DNA of 64,000 bases, taken from NCBI RefSeq assembly GCF_000423745.1, contig NZ_AUIO01000009.1, positions 1 through 64,000 of the forward strand. Direction: 5' to 3'. A program made the translations under genes and the position numbers. Numbering within the stretch: the first letter of the stretch is position 1; the number at the start of each line of letters is the position of its first letter. The notes under the pieces are model-generated. The model had not been told where the DNA came from and made no database searches. It saw only the letters and a program-made list of their open reading frames with translations. Shown here one piece after another: positions 1 to 9,837 of the stretch. The stretch comes from Streptococcus plurextorum DSM 22810 (GTDB lineage Bacteria > Bacillota > Bacilli > Lactobacillales > Streptococcaceae).

Positions 1-212
1 TAGGCGAAGTTCTCAAAACCATGAAAGCATTAGCCGAATCTGGATTAACCATGCTGATTGTCACCCATGAGATGGAATTTGCTAAGGAAGTATCAGACCG
101 TGTCATTTTTATGGACAAAGGCCTCATCGCCGAGCAAGGCACTCCCGAACAAATCTTTGAAACCCCTCAAGAAGAACGCACCAAAGAATTTTTGAAACGT
201 TTTTTGAAATAG
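1..212 (+). CDS. Amino-acid ABC transporter ATP-binding protein, C-terminal end (partial)
   Basis: This is the last ~69 residues of an ABC ATPase of the polar amino-acid (GlnQ/HisP) type; the 5' part lies outside the window and the frame is open from base 3. Visible are the segment just after Walker B, the H-loop ([12 protein letters not shown]) and the family-typical tail [20 protein letters not shown] followed by [11 protein letters not shown]. The first ATG at 21 is internal, because the reading frame upstream still encodes family-like sequence (GEVLKT). The exact substrate (glutamine, glutamate or another polar amino acid) cannot be told from this end. A hairpin terminator follows directly. 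Confidence 0.9.
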   Translation, partial: GEVLKTMKALAESGLTMLIVTHEMEFAKEVSDRVIFMDKGLIAEQGTPEQIFETPQEERTKEFLKRFLK

Positions 213-214
213 CT

Positions 215-246
215 AAAGAGCAGGTTCCTAAGAACCCGCTCTTTTA
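215..246 (+). terminator. Rho-independent terminator after the ABC ATPase gene
   Basis: An inverted repeat (AAAGAGC.GGTTC, loop CTAA, GAACC.GCTCTTT) sits 3 bp after the stop codon and ends in a short T run. The arms are nearly symmetric, so it may also stop transcription arriving on the minus strand. Confidence 0.75.
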
Positions 247-271
247 GTTATTGTTTCGCCATTTCCCACAT

Positions 272-421
272 CTAATGTCGAAAGATGTTAGAAGCCGCCA
301 TCATAATCAGGAAAACCAGAACCAAGGGATGATTCCCTTCAAAAGCATAAGCTGACAAAATATAAGCTAGAAAAAAGACAACTGCTAGTAAATTCGATGG
401 CGTCACGACTTTCTTCACCAT
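272..421 (-). CDS. Small membrane protein, 49 aa, unknown function
   Basis: A short frame from ATG at 421 (or GTG at 418) to TAG encodes 49 residues. After a basic start (MVKKVVTPSN) it has two hydrophobic stretches, about residues 11-25 (LLAVVFFLAYILSAY) and 32-44 (PLVLVFLIMMAAS), split by the polar EGNH turn, which suggests a two-pass hairpin in the membrane. A GGAG box lies 6 nt before the GTG and 3 nt before the ATG, so GTG may be the real start. It lies 110 bp downstream of the SPFH gene on the same strand. I do not recognise a family. Codon choice looks genuine, but no homologue was checked. Confidence 0.55.
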   Translation of the reverse strand: MVKKVVTPSNLLAVVFFLAYILSAYAFEGNHPLVLVFLIMMAASNIFRH

Positions 422-531
422 TTCTCCATTTTTTACAGAAGCTCTGACAAAATGACCATCTGAACAAGTCGTGTGATGACTCTTTTACCAGACCATAACC
501 TAACTCCTTTGTCTTGACAGCGTAGCTATCC

Positions 532-1422
532 CTATTTCGCTTTCAAAGCCGACAAGACTTGTGTTCGAATATCTTCCACACCATTTGGGGTATTGGGTAG
601 GAAAATGGTTTGATTGCCCTTAGTGGCAAATTGGTTGAGGGTATCAAGGTATTGGTTCGTCAATAGAATAGACATGATTTGCTCTTCTGTCATACCGACA
701 TTAGCTTCTTTGAGTTCAGCGATGGATTCAGCCAAGCCATCCACGATAGCCTTACGTTGTTGGGCGATACCGACACCATGGAGACGGTCTTTTTCTGCTT
801 CGGCTTCAGCGGCAGTGACGATTTTAATCTTATCCGCTTCTGCTAGTTCTTGAGCAGCAACGCGTTTTCGTTGCGCAGCATTGATTTCATTCATAGACTG
901 CTTGACTTCGGCGTCTGGTTCAACCTTGGTAATCAAGGTTTTCACGATAATGTAACCGTAAGTTGACATTTCTTCAGCCACTTGGTGTTGAACTTCAAGT
1001 GCGATTTCATCTTTCTTTTCAAACAATTCGTCCAGCGTCAACTTTGGTACTGATGAGCGCAAAGCGTCTTCGATATAAGATTTGATTTGCGCTTCTGGTT
1101 TCATGAGTTTGTAATAAGCGTCTGTGACATTTTGCTCATTGACACGGTATTGGGTCGCCACATTCAAGGTCACAAAGACATTGTCCTTGGTCTTGGTCTC
1201 AACGACAATCTCACTTTGAAGCATACGTAGTTGCACGCGCGCTGCAATGCGATCAATACCAAAAGGCATGCGCATATGAATACCCGACGCTGCTGTTTTT
1301 TGGTACTTACCAAACCGCTCGATGATAGCGACGGATTGCTGACGCACCACATAAAGCGTGCTAATGATAATCAATAAGGTGATAAGAAACAAAAATCCGA
1401 TAAGTATTAAGACTGGTAACAT
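532..1422 (-). CDS. SPFH/Band 7 (stomatin/prohibitin-like) membrane protein
   Basis: A 296-residue protein with one N-terminal membrane segment (about residues 4-26), then an SPFH/Band 7 domain (about 28-190; VRQQSVAIIERFGKYQKTAASG is the typical entry) and an Ala/Glu-rich coiled-coil (about 185-240; AAQRKRVAAQELAEADK, AEAEAEKDRLHG). The family forms large oligomers that organise membrane microdomains and often scaffold proteases. Start: an AAGGAGGA box stands 7 nt before ATG at 1422. It lies 12 bp downstream of a 23-codon membrane peptide gene, so both are probably on one mRNA. No NfeD gene or protease is beside it, so the partner is unknown. Confidence 0.9.
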   Translation of the reverse strand: MLPVLILIGFLFLITLLIIISTLYVVRQQSVAIIERFGKYQKTAASGIHMRMPFGIDRIAARVQLRMLQSEIVVETKTKDNVFVTLNVATQYRVNEQNVTDAYYKLMKPEAQIKSYIEDALRSSVPKLTLDELFEKKDEIALEVQHQVAEEMSTYGYIIVKTLITKVEPDAEVKQSMNEINAAQRKRVAAQELAEADKIKIVTAAEAEAEKDRLHGVGIAQQRKAIVDGLAESIAELKEANVGMTEEQIMSILLTNQYLDTLNQFATKGNQTIFLPNTPNGVEDIRTQVLSALKAK

Positions 1423-1434
1423 GGAAAGTCCTCC

Positions 1435-1506
1435 TTAATTTTTCTTGTTAGCCCAAAAACTACCTGCGATAGCAATAAAAACAAAAATCCAAAAGTAAAA
1501 TGGCAT
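1435..1506 (-). CDS. Very small hydrophobic peptide, 23 aa, upstream of the SPFH gene
   Basis: ATG at 1506 with a good AAAGGAG box 7 nt upstream opens a 24-codon frame that ends in TAA 12 bp before the SPFH start. The peptide is one membrane helix (FYFWIFVFIAIAGSFWA) with a basic tail (NKKN). Spacing, ribosome site and orientation argue that it is translated with the SPFH protein; it could be a small partner of that scaffold. It might instead be a leader peptide, but no hairpin that would support attenuation was seen in the 12-bp gap. Confidence 0.6.
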   Translation of the reverse strand: MPFYFWIFVFIAIAGSFWANKKN

Positions 1507-1602
1507 AGCTGAACTCCTTTGTATTATTTTATTAAGTCAATTTTAGCAAAATCACCTTCCATTGTCAACCGTTTTTCTCAACAGCCTTCTAGCATCTCTT
1601 GC

Positions 1603-1637
1603 AAGAGAAAAGAGTTTGTCCCCGATGTGACAAACTC
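1603..1637 (-). terminator. Rho-independent terminator after ilvA
   Basis: A 9-bp perfect stem (GAGTTTGTC / GACAAACTC) with an 8-nt loop is followed on the minus strand by TTTTCTCTT. It lies about 100 bp past the ilvA stop and separates ilvA from the SPFH unit. Confidence 0.75.
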
Positions 1638-1737
1638 CTCTAAAGTCATATATGATAAGGTTATTATATCTCTTTTTTTCACACAGTCAAGCTAAAATAG
1701 GGTAACCGCTGTTGATTCTCTGACCAATAGTGACCAA

Positions 1738-2988
1738 TCACACCAGCATATTGTATAGGCTCTCATTACCATGGAGGTTAATGTAGGCCGGATCAAAAGC
1801 CGATAGGCGTTCAATCAATCCTTGGTAATCCGCCTTATCCGCCAAGGCAATCCCAATCAAAACTGGCCCTGTCCCTTTATTCGCACGCTTGATGTACTCA
1901 AAGCGTGTGATATCATCACTTGGACCTAGAATATCATTCACAAACTCTCGTAGTGCACCTGGTCGCTGCGGAAAATTAACCACAAAATAATGCTTGAGAC
2001 CTGCGTAAATCAGCGCTCGCTCTTCCATCTCCTGCATACGGTTGATGTCGTTGTTGCCACCAGAAATGATGCAAACCAAGGTCTTTCCGACAATATCATC
2101 TTTCATCACTTCTAGCGCAGCAATCGTCGCAGCTCCCGCAGGTTCCGCGACAATCCCTTGTTTAGAGTACATGTCAATTAAGGTTTCTGAAATCAACCCC
2201 TCATCAACGCCAACCAATTGATCCACATATTTACGAGCCACTTCGTAAGTCTTAGCACCAACTTTTTGTACCGCAATACCGTCTGCAAACTTGTCAATTT
2301 CTGCTAATGCTACAGGGTGTCCTTTATCAAAAGCTGCGCGCATAGACCGCGCCCCCGAAGCCTCAACCCCGACAATTTCAAGCTCTGGAGCAACATCTTT
2401 TAAATAGGCTGATACCCCTGCAATGAGACCTCCCCCACCAACAGGAACTAAGATCTTATCGAAGCTCACGTTGTGCTCTTGACCTTGTTGATAGATTTCA
2501 TAGCCCACAGTCCCTTGCCCAGCCTGGACATGCTCATCATCAAAGGGATCGATAAAAGTTTGTCCTTCTGCTTTTGTAAATTCCTGAGCCGCTTTAGCAG
2601 AGGCATCAAAGGTATCACCAACCAACTTAATCGTGACATATGCTCCACCAAAAAACTTAACCTGACCGATTTTCTGTTGCGGAGTCGTCACCGGCATAAA
2701 AATAGTAGCTGGAATTTTCATTTCATTACAAGTATAAGCCACGCCTTGAGCATGGTTGCCTGCCGAAGCACAAACCACCCCTCGCGCTTTTTCTTCCGCT
2801 GTCAATTGGGAAATGGCGTAGTAGGCACCTCGAATTTTAAAAGAGCGTACTTTTTGCATGTTTTCTTTTTTAAGGTAAATCGTAGCCCCGTATTTTTCAG
2901 ATAAATAGCGGTCAAAATCAAGTGGCGTTTCCACAACAACCTCTTTAAGAACGTCATAGGCTTTACCGATGTCTCTTGCTGTAATCAT
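1738..2988 (-). CDS. ilvA: Threonine ammonia-lyase (threonine dehydratase), biosynthetic
   Basis: This PLP enzyme deaminates L-threonine to 2-oxobutanoate, the first step committed to isoleucine. The 416-residue length fits the shorter Gram-positive form. Seen: the PLP lysine in VRSFKIRGAYYA (about residue 51), SAGNHAQGVAYT, the phosphate loop PVGGGGLIAGV, and a single C-terminal ACT-like regulatory domain (about 335-416, starting YFVVNFPQRPGAL). It is transcribed after ilvBNC in the same direction but has its own promoter, with a CodY box over the start site and an ilvC terminator just upstream, so it can be read as a separate unit. Confidence 0.96.
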   Translation of the reverse strand: MITARDIGKAYDVLKEVVVETPLDFDRYLSEKYGATIYLKKENMQKVRSFKIRGAYYAISQLTAEEKARGVVCASAGNHAQGVAYTCNEMKIPATIFMPVTTPQQKIGQVKFFGGAYVTIKLVGDTFDASAKAAQEFTKAEGQTFIDPFDDEHVQAGQGTVGYEIYQQGQEHNVSFDKILVPVGGGGLIAGVSAYLKDVAPELEIVGVEASGARSMRAAFDKGHPVALAEIDKFADGIAVQKVGAKTYEVARKYVDQLVGVDEGLISETLIDMYSKQGIVAEPAGAATIAALEVMKDDIVGKTLVCIISGGNNDINRMQEMEERALIYAGLKHYFVVNFPQRPGALREFVNDILGPSDDITRFEYIKRANKGTGPVLIGIALADKADYQGLIERLSAFDPAYINLHGNESLYNMLV

Positions 2989-3008
2989 TTTACACCCTCT
3001 TTTTTTGA

Positions 3009-3030
3009 AATTTTCAGTAAATTCATTATA
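3009..3030 (-). promoter_or_regulatory. ilvA promoter -10 with adjoining CodY box
   Basis: On the minus strand TATAAT occupies 3030-3025. Directly downstream, 3009-3023 reads AATTTTCAGTAAATT in plus-strand orientation, matching the CodY consensus AATTTTCWGAAAATT at 14 of 15 positions. Bound CodY would cover the transcription start, which predicts repression of ilvA when branched-chain amino acids are plentiful. Confidence 0.75.
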
Positions 3031-3032
3031 AC

Positions 3033-3064
3033 AGAAAAAACACTGTTGTAACAGCGTTTTTCAC
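3033..3064 (-). terminator. Terminator between ilvC and ilvA
   Basis: Minus-strand hairpin AAAAACGCTGTT / AACAGTGTTTTT (one G-T pair) with a very short loop, ending in six T residues, lies just after the ilvC stop. It partly overlaps the upstream promoter zone of ilvA. Confidence 0.7.
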
Positions 3065-3071
3065 ATTTTCA

Positions 3072-4109
<1,038 letters not shown>

Positions 4110-4141
4110 CTATTTATTATTTTTTAATGAAGTGTCTGGGA

Positions 4142-4624
4142 CTAAGACATGTCTCGTGAGAAACCTGTGGCTCCTGTGCGAGCGATGTTTTGAATGCCAT
4201 AAGGCTTGATAATTCGAAGCAAGGCCTCAATTTTATCAGCATCACCAGTCATCTGAATGGTGATGGATTTTGGTGCGACATCAACCACGCTTGCTCGGAA
4301 GGGTTGAATCATGGCTAAAATTTCTGCTCGTTTGGCAACAGGCGCAGCGATTTTAACCAAAAGCACCTCACGTTCCAAGTGCGGAATATCCGTAATGTCA
4401 CGAACCCGAACCACATCGATTAGGCGGTTGAGCTGTTTGATGATTTGCTCCGCTTCATCTAGGGTCTCCACATCAATGATAATGGTGATTCGAGAGATTT
4501 TGGGATCGTCTGTTGGCCCCACAGAAATCGACTCGATATTGACTTGTCGACGTGAGAGAACACCTGTAAAACGATTGAGCACCCCTGTTGAATTTTGGAG
4601 TTTGGCTGTTAACATTCTACGCAT
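4142..4624 (-). CDS. ilvN: Acetolactate synthase small (regulatory) subunit
   Basis: A 160-residue regulatory partner of IlvB that gives valine feedback inhibition and raises catalytic activity. It has an N-terminal ACT domain (MLTAKLQNSTGVLNRFTGVLSRR, about 4-26, here broken as MLTAKLQNSTG and VLNRFTGVLSRR) with the effector-site pattern, and a C-terminal ACT-like half (about 80-160). It overlaps the end of ilvB by 8 bp, the usual sign of coupled translation and equal dosing of the two subunits. A second ATG three codons in is an alternative start. Confidence 0.95.
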   Translation of the reverse strand: MRRMLTAKLQNSTGVLNRFTGVLSRRQVNIESISVGPTDDPKISRITIIIDVETLDEAEQIIKQLNRLIDVVRVRDITDIPHLEREVLLVKIAAPVAKRAEILAMIQPFRASVVDVAPKSITIQMTGDADKIEALLRIIKPYGIQNIARTGATGFSRDMS

Positions 4625-6323
4625 TAAACGTCACCCCCAACATCTCATGATTGGCCTTACCGGCAGGCACCATCGGAAGCACATGCTCTCGATTTGAAAT
4701 ACAAATTTCAATCAGCATCGGTTTATTTTCCAAAATAACCTTCAAATCTTCTGCTAAGCTAGCCGGGTCTGTCAAGCGGTAGCTTGCAATCTGATAAGCC
4801 TGAGCTAGCAATTGGAAGTTTGGCTCATCGTCAAAGGTAGATTGACTGCGACGTTCCTCATAAAAAGACTCTTGCCACTGACGTACCATCCCAAGAGAGT
4901 GGTTATTGAGAAGAACCACCTTTATGGGGACCCCATAACCATTTAGAATAGCCAACTCTTGATTGGTCATCTGGAAGCCACCATCTCCAACAAAGAGAAT
5001 AACCTCCTTATCAGGATTGGCTAACTTAGCACCTATTGCAGCTGGAATCCCAAAGCCCATAGTCCCCATGCCACCTGAGGTTACTAGCTGACGGCCATGC
5101 TTATATGGGTAGAACTGAGCGGCCCACATCTGATGCTGACCCACATCTGTCACAATGATAGCCTCACCATTGGTCAATTGTCCAATAATCTCAATAGCTT
5201 CTTGAGGTTTGATAAAATCTTCTGACTTTTCATAGCTAAACGGCGCTCTCCGCTTATTAGAAATGGCTTGCGCTGTCCAATCCTTGTGATTTGTCTTAAC
5301 CTCTTCAAAGGCTAAAAGCATCTCCAGCGTTTTTCTGGCGTCACCCACAACTGGAATAGCTGTCTTAACAACCTTTCCAACTTCAGCTGGGTCAACGTCA
5401 ACATGAGCGACCACTGCATTGACGGCAAATTGAGAGACATTTCCAGTCAAACGATCATCAAAGCGAGCTCCGATATTGATGATAAAATCTGCGTCTGTCA
5501 AAGCCATATTGGATGCGTAAGAACCATGCATCCCGCCCATACCTAATGATAAGTCATGTTCTATAGGCATGGTTCCAAGCCCTAAAAGGGTTGATACAAC
5601 AGGAATCTGGTACCTTTCAGCAAAAGCAATTAGCAGGTCACTGGCTTCAGCATAAGCCACGCCTCCACCCGTCAAAATAACCGGACGTTTAGATCGACTT
5701 AATTGCGCTAGCAATTTCTTAACTTGTAAGCCATTAGGCTCAATAGTCGGCTGATACGATGGGAGGTGAACCTCTGTATCATAATAGAAATCAACTTCAT
5801 TTGCTGAAATGTCTTTAGGCAAGTCGATAACTACTGGCCCCGGACGCCCTGTCGTTGCGATGTGCACCGCTTCTGTAATAATGCGCGGAATATCCTCAGT
5901 ATGGCGAATCTGATAATTGTACTTAGTGATCGGCATAGTCATTCCGATGACATCAGCTTCTTGGAAAGCATCCTTACCAATACCAGGAGTGGCTACTTGA
6001 CCTGTAAAAACTAGAAGAGGAACACTGTCTGCCATGGCATCCGCAATCCCCGTGATGGCATTGGTTGCCCCTGGACCAGAAGTTACCAAGGCAACTCCTA
6101 ATTTACCTGTTGATTTAGCATAACCCTCAGCCTCATGAAGAGCTCCCTGCTCATGTCTTGCCAAGACATGAAAGAGCTTATCCTGATACTGGTAAAGGGT
6201 GTCATACAAGGGTAAGACTGCGCCACCCGGATAACCAAAAATACGATTTATACCAAGCTCTAACAAAGTATCTAGGACCAATTCAGAACCAGATTTCTTT
6301 TTATCTAAGCGAATCTTTCTCAC
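4617..6323 (-). CDS. ilvB: Acetolactate synthase large (catalytic) subunit, biosynthetic
   Basis: A 568-residue ThDP enzyme that condenses two pyruvates, or pyruvate and 2-oxobutanoate. Seen: the catalytic glutamate region (RHEQGALHEAEGYAKSTG), the FAD-dependent middle domain and the ThDP motif GDGGFQMTNQELAI with the following NN. I place the start at GTG 6323 because a GGGAGG box stands 7 nt before it and the protein then begins RKIRLDKKKSG, as family members do; 13 more codons are open upstream to ATG 6362, but they lie over the CodY box and lack family similarity. It heads ilvBNC and is probably repressed by CodY. Confidence 0.95.
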   Translation of the reverse strand: MRKIRLDKKKSGSELVLDTLLELGINRIFGYPGGAVLPLYDTLYQYQDKLFHVLARHEQGALHEAEGYAKSTGKLGVALVTSGPGATNAITGIADAMADSVPLLVFTGQVATPGIGKDAFQEADVIGMTMPITKYNYQIRHTEDIPRIITEAVHIATTGRPGPVVIDLPKDISANEVDFYYDTEVHLPSYQPTIEPNGLQVKKLLAQLSRSKRPVILTGGGVAYAEASDLLIAFAERYQIPVVSTLLGLGTMPIEHDLSLGMGGMHGSYASNMALTDADFIINIGARFDDRLTGNVSQFAVNAVVAHVDVDPAEVGKVVKTAIPVVGDARKTLEMLLAFEEVKTNHKDWTAQAISNKRRAPFSYEKSEDFIKPQEAIEIIGQLTNGEAIIVTDVGQHQMWAAQFYPYKHGRQLVTSGGMGTMGFGIPAAIGAKLANPDKEVILFVGDGGFQMTNQELAILNGYGVPIKVVLLNNHSLGMVRQWQESFYEERRSQSTFDDEPNFQLLAQAYQIASYRLTDPASLAEDLKVILENKPMLIEICISNREHVLPMVPAGKANHEMLGVTFNA

Positions 6324-6344
6324 AAAATCCTCCCTTCTCGATAT

Positions 6345-6359
6345 AATTGTCAAAAAATT
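6345..6359. promoter_or_regulatory. CodY box in the ilvBNC leader
   Basis: Read on the minus strand the 15-mer is AATTTTTTGACAATT, 13 of 15 matches to AATTTTCWGAAAATT. It lies between the ilvB promoter and its GTG start, a position suited to roadblock-type repression. The CodY gene is in this same window at 32962-33747. Confidence 0.65.
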
Positions 6360-6373
6360 CAAAATTATTTACT

Positions 6374-6401
6374 CTATAATACCATTTTTAGAACAGAATG
6401 C
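6374..6401 (-). promoter_or_regulatory. ilvB promoter
   Basis: Minus strand TTGCAT, 16-bp spacer, TATTAT, followed within 60 bp by the CodY box and the ilvB ribosome site. No T-box or leader-peptide attenuator structure is visible between promoter and start. Confidence 0.6.
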
Positions 6402-6478
6402 AACCTCTAAATGACAAAAATGAAGATCCATTCTGTATTCGTCACGTTTTATGGTACAAGACTTCCTGCCTCATCATA

Positions 6479-6859
6479 TCATAACAAAGCGTTAAGAAAG
6501 GCTGTTTTCATAAACCCTTTTTTCTCTACATGGATCTTATCCCAAAACCCATCTCCCTGATAGCGTGGAATAAGGTGACAGTGAAAATGCGTCCCTTGAT
6601 CCATGAGATGCCCATTGTTGATAGCAACGGTCACACCCCAATCAGGCAAAGACTCAACAGTAGCGATTACTTTCTTTTGCAATGCCAATAAATCCCGACC
6701 TTCTTCATCCGTTAAATCCAGTAAAGACAAGCGGTGTGCCTTGCTGATTAAGAGCATGTGCCCTTCTTGAATAGGGTCGATATCCCACACCAGGTAAAAC
6801 TTGTCGGTTTGATAAATCCAATCTTTCTCTGGGATGTGGCAAAATATACAGTCTGCCAT
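6479..6859 (-). CDS. HIT-family nucleotide-binding hydrolase
   Basis: A 126-residue histidine-triad protein. The zinc-type CIFCHI pair is at residues 4-7, and the catalytic triad is THFHCHLIPRY near residue 99. The family cleaves nucleoside phosphoramidates or dinucleotide polyphosphates; the physiological substrate here is not known. I start it at ATG 6859 rather than at 6940: a GGAGGAG box precedes it, MADCIFCHIPEKDW is the normal N-terminus, and the ATG overlaps the stop of the upstream peptidase gene as TAATG, so the two are probably translationally coupled. Confidence 0.9.
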   Translation of the reverse strand: MADCIFCHIPEKDWIYQTDKFYLVWDIDPIQEGHMLLISKAHRLSLLDLTDEEGRDLLALQKKVIATVESLPDWGVTVAINNGHLMDQGTHFHCHLIPRYQGDGFWDKIHVEKKGFMKTAFLNALL

Positions 6860-8127
6860 TAGCCCTTCTCCTCCTTTTTCTTTAAAAAAGCTAGCGCTTC
6901 TGCGATATCCACATCTCTGACAAAATGTTCCGGTGTCCAAGGAATAACAATATCAGGTTCAATCCCCTTATCAGCCTGAACAATCCCATGATCAATAGCC
7001 AAGAGACGAGATGTTGGAAAAATAAGGACATAATCATCAAATGACGCTGTGCAACAATTAGAATAATCTAAAATCCCCATCGTTGGACGCCCCATAACGG
7101 TTACCTTGGGCAGTTTTTTCATGGTAGCTACAAAATTATCTCCAGACGAACCACAATAAACATCCGACAAAACAATGACATTTTCAGGGCTTGCTTGACC
7201 AATAAATTCAGCAAAATAATCGTGCTCATCACTGTCGACAGGAGTCACATACCCCATTCCCCGATACTTCTTCAACTCCTCCGAAAAAACACCCAAGAGC
7301 TCCCTGGTCTCGGCACTTACATCTGGATTAGCCAACTCTTCAGCAAATCGTTGTAAACGCAGATCAACATTACGCTCGGTATATAAAAATTCCTGACCAA
7401 AGCCATCATCTGGTATCTCCTTCATGGTCTGCCCCTGACCAAGAGCGTAGTTAAAGAGTGGCCAATAAAGAGAGTCAGACCCTCCATGATTAACGCGAAC
7501 ATCTATGATGAGGTTTTTGCTCCTGGATATGGCAGCGCCAGACTCCTGATAAAGATTAGAGATAGCTGATTCATCCGAAAAATTCTCCATCTTCAGATAA
7601 ACCGTGTCCTCATCAAGCTGGGACCAAGCAAAGGCTTCCGTCGGCAATGCATCTGCCTGCTTATACGAAATCTCCTGCCTCACGCCTGAACGCTCGATAG
7701 TAAGCACAGCCGTGTGACTGACAAAACCCGCCCAGTCCATGTACTGACGTTCTGGGGTTTTACTAACAAAGAACCCCTTGTGCTGCTCATAAAAATCTGC
7801 CACTGAAATATTATCCAAAGCTATAATCACATCTCCCACCTGCAAATGTGTCTCAGGATTTGCCTCAATCACATAAAGTTTTTCCTTTTCCGTACGTAAT
7901 CGAAACCCCTTAGCTTTCAAAAGTTTAGGACTGTAGAAGCAAACATGACTCAAGACACCAAATGAAGCCAAATAATGATTAACAACGAAAATAAACTCCG
8001 CATCAGACATGTCCTCTGAGATTTGTTGACGAAAAGGCTCTGGATCAGTACCTAACTTGTCCTTTTTGGTAGACGAATCGTTCAACATGATAGCCACGAC
8101 TTGATTGAAAATGTCTAACTTTGTCAT
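6859..8127 (-). CDS. S41-family (tail-specific protease-like) peptidase
   Basis: A 422-residue protein without a signal peptide, so probably cytoplasmic. A PDZ-like stretch (about 85-125; NPETHLQVGDVIIALDNISV) is followed by the S41 core: LIDVRVNHGGSDS (about 208-220) and the serine region VLSDVYCGSSGDNFVATM (about 317-334), where CGSSGDN holds the likely nucleophile, then GRPTMGILDYSNC. Distant relatives include C-terminal processing proteases and TRI-type peptidases. It is followed with a one-base overlap by the HIT gene. The substrate is unknown. Confidence 0.85.
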   Translation of the reverse strand: MTKLDIFNQVVAIMLNDSSTKKDKLGTDPEPFRQQISEDMSDAEFIFVVNHYLASFGVLSHVCFYSPKLLKAKGFRLRTEKEKLYVIEANPETHLQVGDVIIALDNISVADFYEQHKGFFVSKTPERQYMDWAGFVSHTAVLTIERSGVRQEISYKQADALPTEAFAWSQLDEDTVYLKMENFSDESAISNLYQESGAAISRSKNLIIDVRVNHGGSDSLYWPLFNYALGQGQTMKEIPDDGFGQEFLYTERNVDLRLQRFAEELANPDVSAETRELLGVFSEELKKYRGMGYVTPVDSDEHDYFAEFIGQASPENVIVLSDVYCGSSGDNFVATMKKLPKVTVMGRPTMGILDYSNCCTASFDDYVLIFPTSRLLAIDHGIVQADKGIEPDIVIPWTPEHFVRDVDIAEALAFLKKKEEKG

Positions 8128-8176
8128 CCCTTACTTCCTTTCTAAAAAATCGCTGCACCATTGCAACGATTTTTTG

Positions 8177-9835
8177 CTATTCAACACTCATCAAGTAAGG
8201 GTAGACTGGTTGATCTCCTTGATGGATCTCAACTTCCACATCGTCGTAAGTTTCTTCTAGATACTCGGCAATTTCTTCTGCAAGTTCTTGGGAACCCTCT
8301 TCACCAACATAGATGGTAACGATTTCGCTATCCTCATCAATCATCTTGGCAAAGGTGTCTTTCAAGGCCTCAACCATATCTGGCGTTGATACTAAGATCT
8401 TACCATCCACCATACCTAGGAAATCATTTTCGTGAATCTCGAGTCCATCAATAGTCGTGTCACGTACTGCCAGCGTAATGCTTCCACTCACCACATCTGA
8501 TAGACTAGCTGTCATTGCAGCGATATTGTCTTCCAGTGATTTGCTATCATCAAAAGCAAGTAAGCTTGTAAAGCCTTGTGAAACGGTGCGAGTCTCAACA
8601 ACCGCTGCAGACACTTCCGCCACTTCAGCTGCAGATTGTGCCGCCATAAAAATGTTCTTATTGTTTGGGAGGATGATGACATTTTTAGCATTGACTGCTT
8701 CAATTGCTTTTACGATATCCTCTGTCGAAGGGTTCATGGTCTGACCGCCAGAGATGATATAATCAACACCTTGTGAGGTAAAGATATTAGCCAAGCCATC
8801 ACCCGCAACTACTGCAATTAAACCGTATTCTTTGGCTTCTTGCTTCGTAGCTTGTGCTTTTTCAAGTTGCGCTTCATGTTGACCACGCATATTGTCCACT
8901 TTGACTTTGACAAGAGCCCCGTACTTGAGACCTTCTTGCATGACAAGTCCTGGGTCTTCGGTGTGGACGTGTACTTTAACAACCTCATCGTCATTAACAA
9001 CTAACAGCGAGTCTCCAAGCCCTGAAAGGTAGCCTTGGAACTCTTCATAGTTGAACTCTTTGACATAAGTTGGACCTTGCCCAAGAGCTACCATGATTTC
9101 AGTACAGTAACCGAATGTGATGTCCTCTGTTGCAACGTGACCTGCCACTGACTTATGATGCTCAGCATTGATCATCTCAGTCATGACAGCAGGAGTTGCC
9201 TTAAAATCTTCAGAGGCAATATACTCACCCGTCAAAGCCGATAAGAAACCTTCATAGATATAAACAAGACCTTGACCACCTGAGTCAACAACTCCAACTT
9301 CTTTAAGGACTGGAAGTAGCTCTGGGGTTTTAGCCAAGGCACGTTTTGCCCCTTCAAGCGCTGCACGCATGACCTCGATGGCATCATCTGTTTCTTCAGC
9401 CTTTTTCAAAGCACCTGTAGCCCCACCGCGAGAAACAGTCAAAATTGTCCCTTCAACAGGCTTCATAACGGCCTTATAAGCCACCTCAACCCCTGATTGA
9501 AAGGCTTGTGCCAAGTCCTTACCATCAAGCTCAGTCTTTCCTTTGATCGACTGACCAAAACCACGGAAAAGTTGAGAGGTGATAACTCCAGAGTTACCAC
9601 GCGCACCCATAAGAAGCCCTTTAGATAAGATTTGACCCACTTCACCGACTGTGTTAGCAGGTTTGTCCGCTACTTCTTTAGCACCATTGTCCATGGTCAT
9701 GCTCATATTTGTTCCCGTATCCCCATCTGGTACTGGGAAAACATTGAGCGAGTTGACATACTCAGCTTGGCTACCTAAACGGCTTGCTGCCGCCTGGACC
9801 ATTTCTTGCAATAAACTTGTTGTAATTGTTGACAC
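8177..9835 (-). CDS. fakA: Fatty acid kinase catalytic subunit FakA (DAK/DhaL family)
   Basis: A 552-residue protein that phosphorylates exogenous fatty acids carried by FakB (DegV-family) proteins, feeding them into phospholipid synthesis. The N-terminal DhaL kinase domain (about 1-200) has the Mg-ATP motif FPVPDGDTGTNMSMTM and later GARGNSGVI and VDSGGQGLVYIYEGF; the middle and C-terminal domains (about 220-552) are of the FakA type. It lies 2 bp after the Asp23 gene in the same operon, a very common Firmicutes pairing. No fakB is nearby; those genes are usually elsewhere. Confidence 0.93.
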   Translation of the reverse strand: MSTITTSLLQEMVQAAASRLGSQAEYVNSLNVFPVPDGDTGTNMSMTMDNGAKEVADKPANTVGEVGQILSKGLLMGARGNSGVITSQLFRGFGQSIKGKTELDGKDLAQAFQSGVEVAYKAVMKPVEGTILTVSRGGATGALKKAEETDDAIEVMRAALEGAKRALAKTPELLPVLKEVGVVDSGGQGLVYIYEGFLSALTGEYIASEDFKATPAVMTEMINAEHHKSVAGHVATEDITFGYCTEIMVALGQGPTYVKEFNYEEFQGYLSGLGDSLLVVNDDEVVKVHVHTEDPGLVMQEGLKYGALVKVKVDNMRGQHEAQLEKAQATKQEAKEYGLIAVVAGDGLANIFTSQGVDYIISGGQTMNPSTEDIVKAIEAVNAKNVIILPNNKNIFMAAQSAAEVAEVSAAVVETRTVSQGFTSLLAFDDSKSLEDNIAAMTASLSDVVSGSITLAVRDTTIDGLEIHENDFLGMVDGKILVSTPDMVEALKDTFAKMIDEDSEIVTIYVGEEGSQELAEEIAEYLEETYDDVEVEIHQGDQPVYPYLMSVE

Positions 9836-9837
9836 GA

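Noticed and set aside
6324..6478. Possible T-box or leader-peptide attenuator in front of ilvB
   Set aside because: No T-box core, specifier or competing terminator hairpin could be seen; the region is explained by promoter and CodY box.
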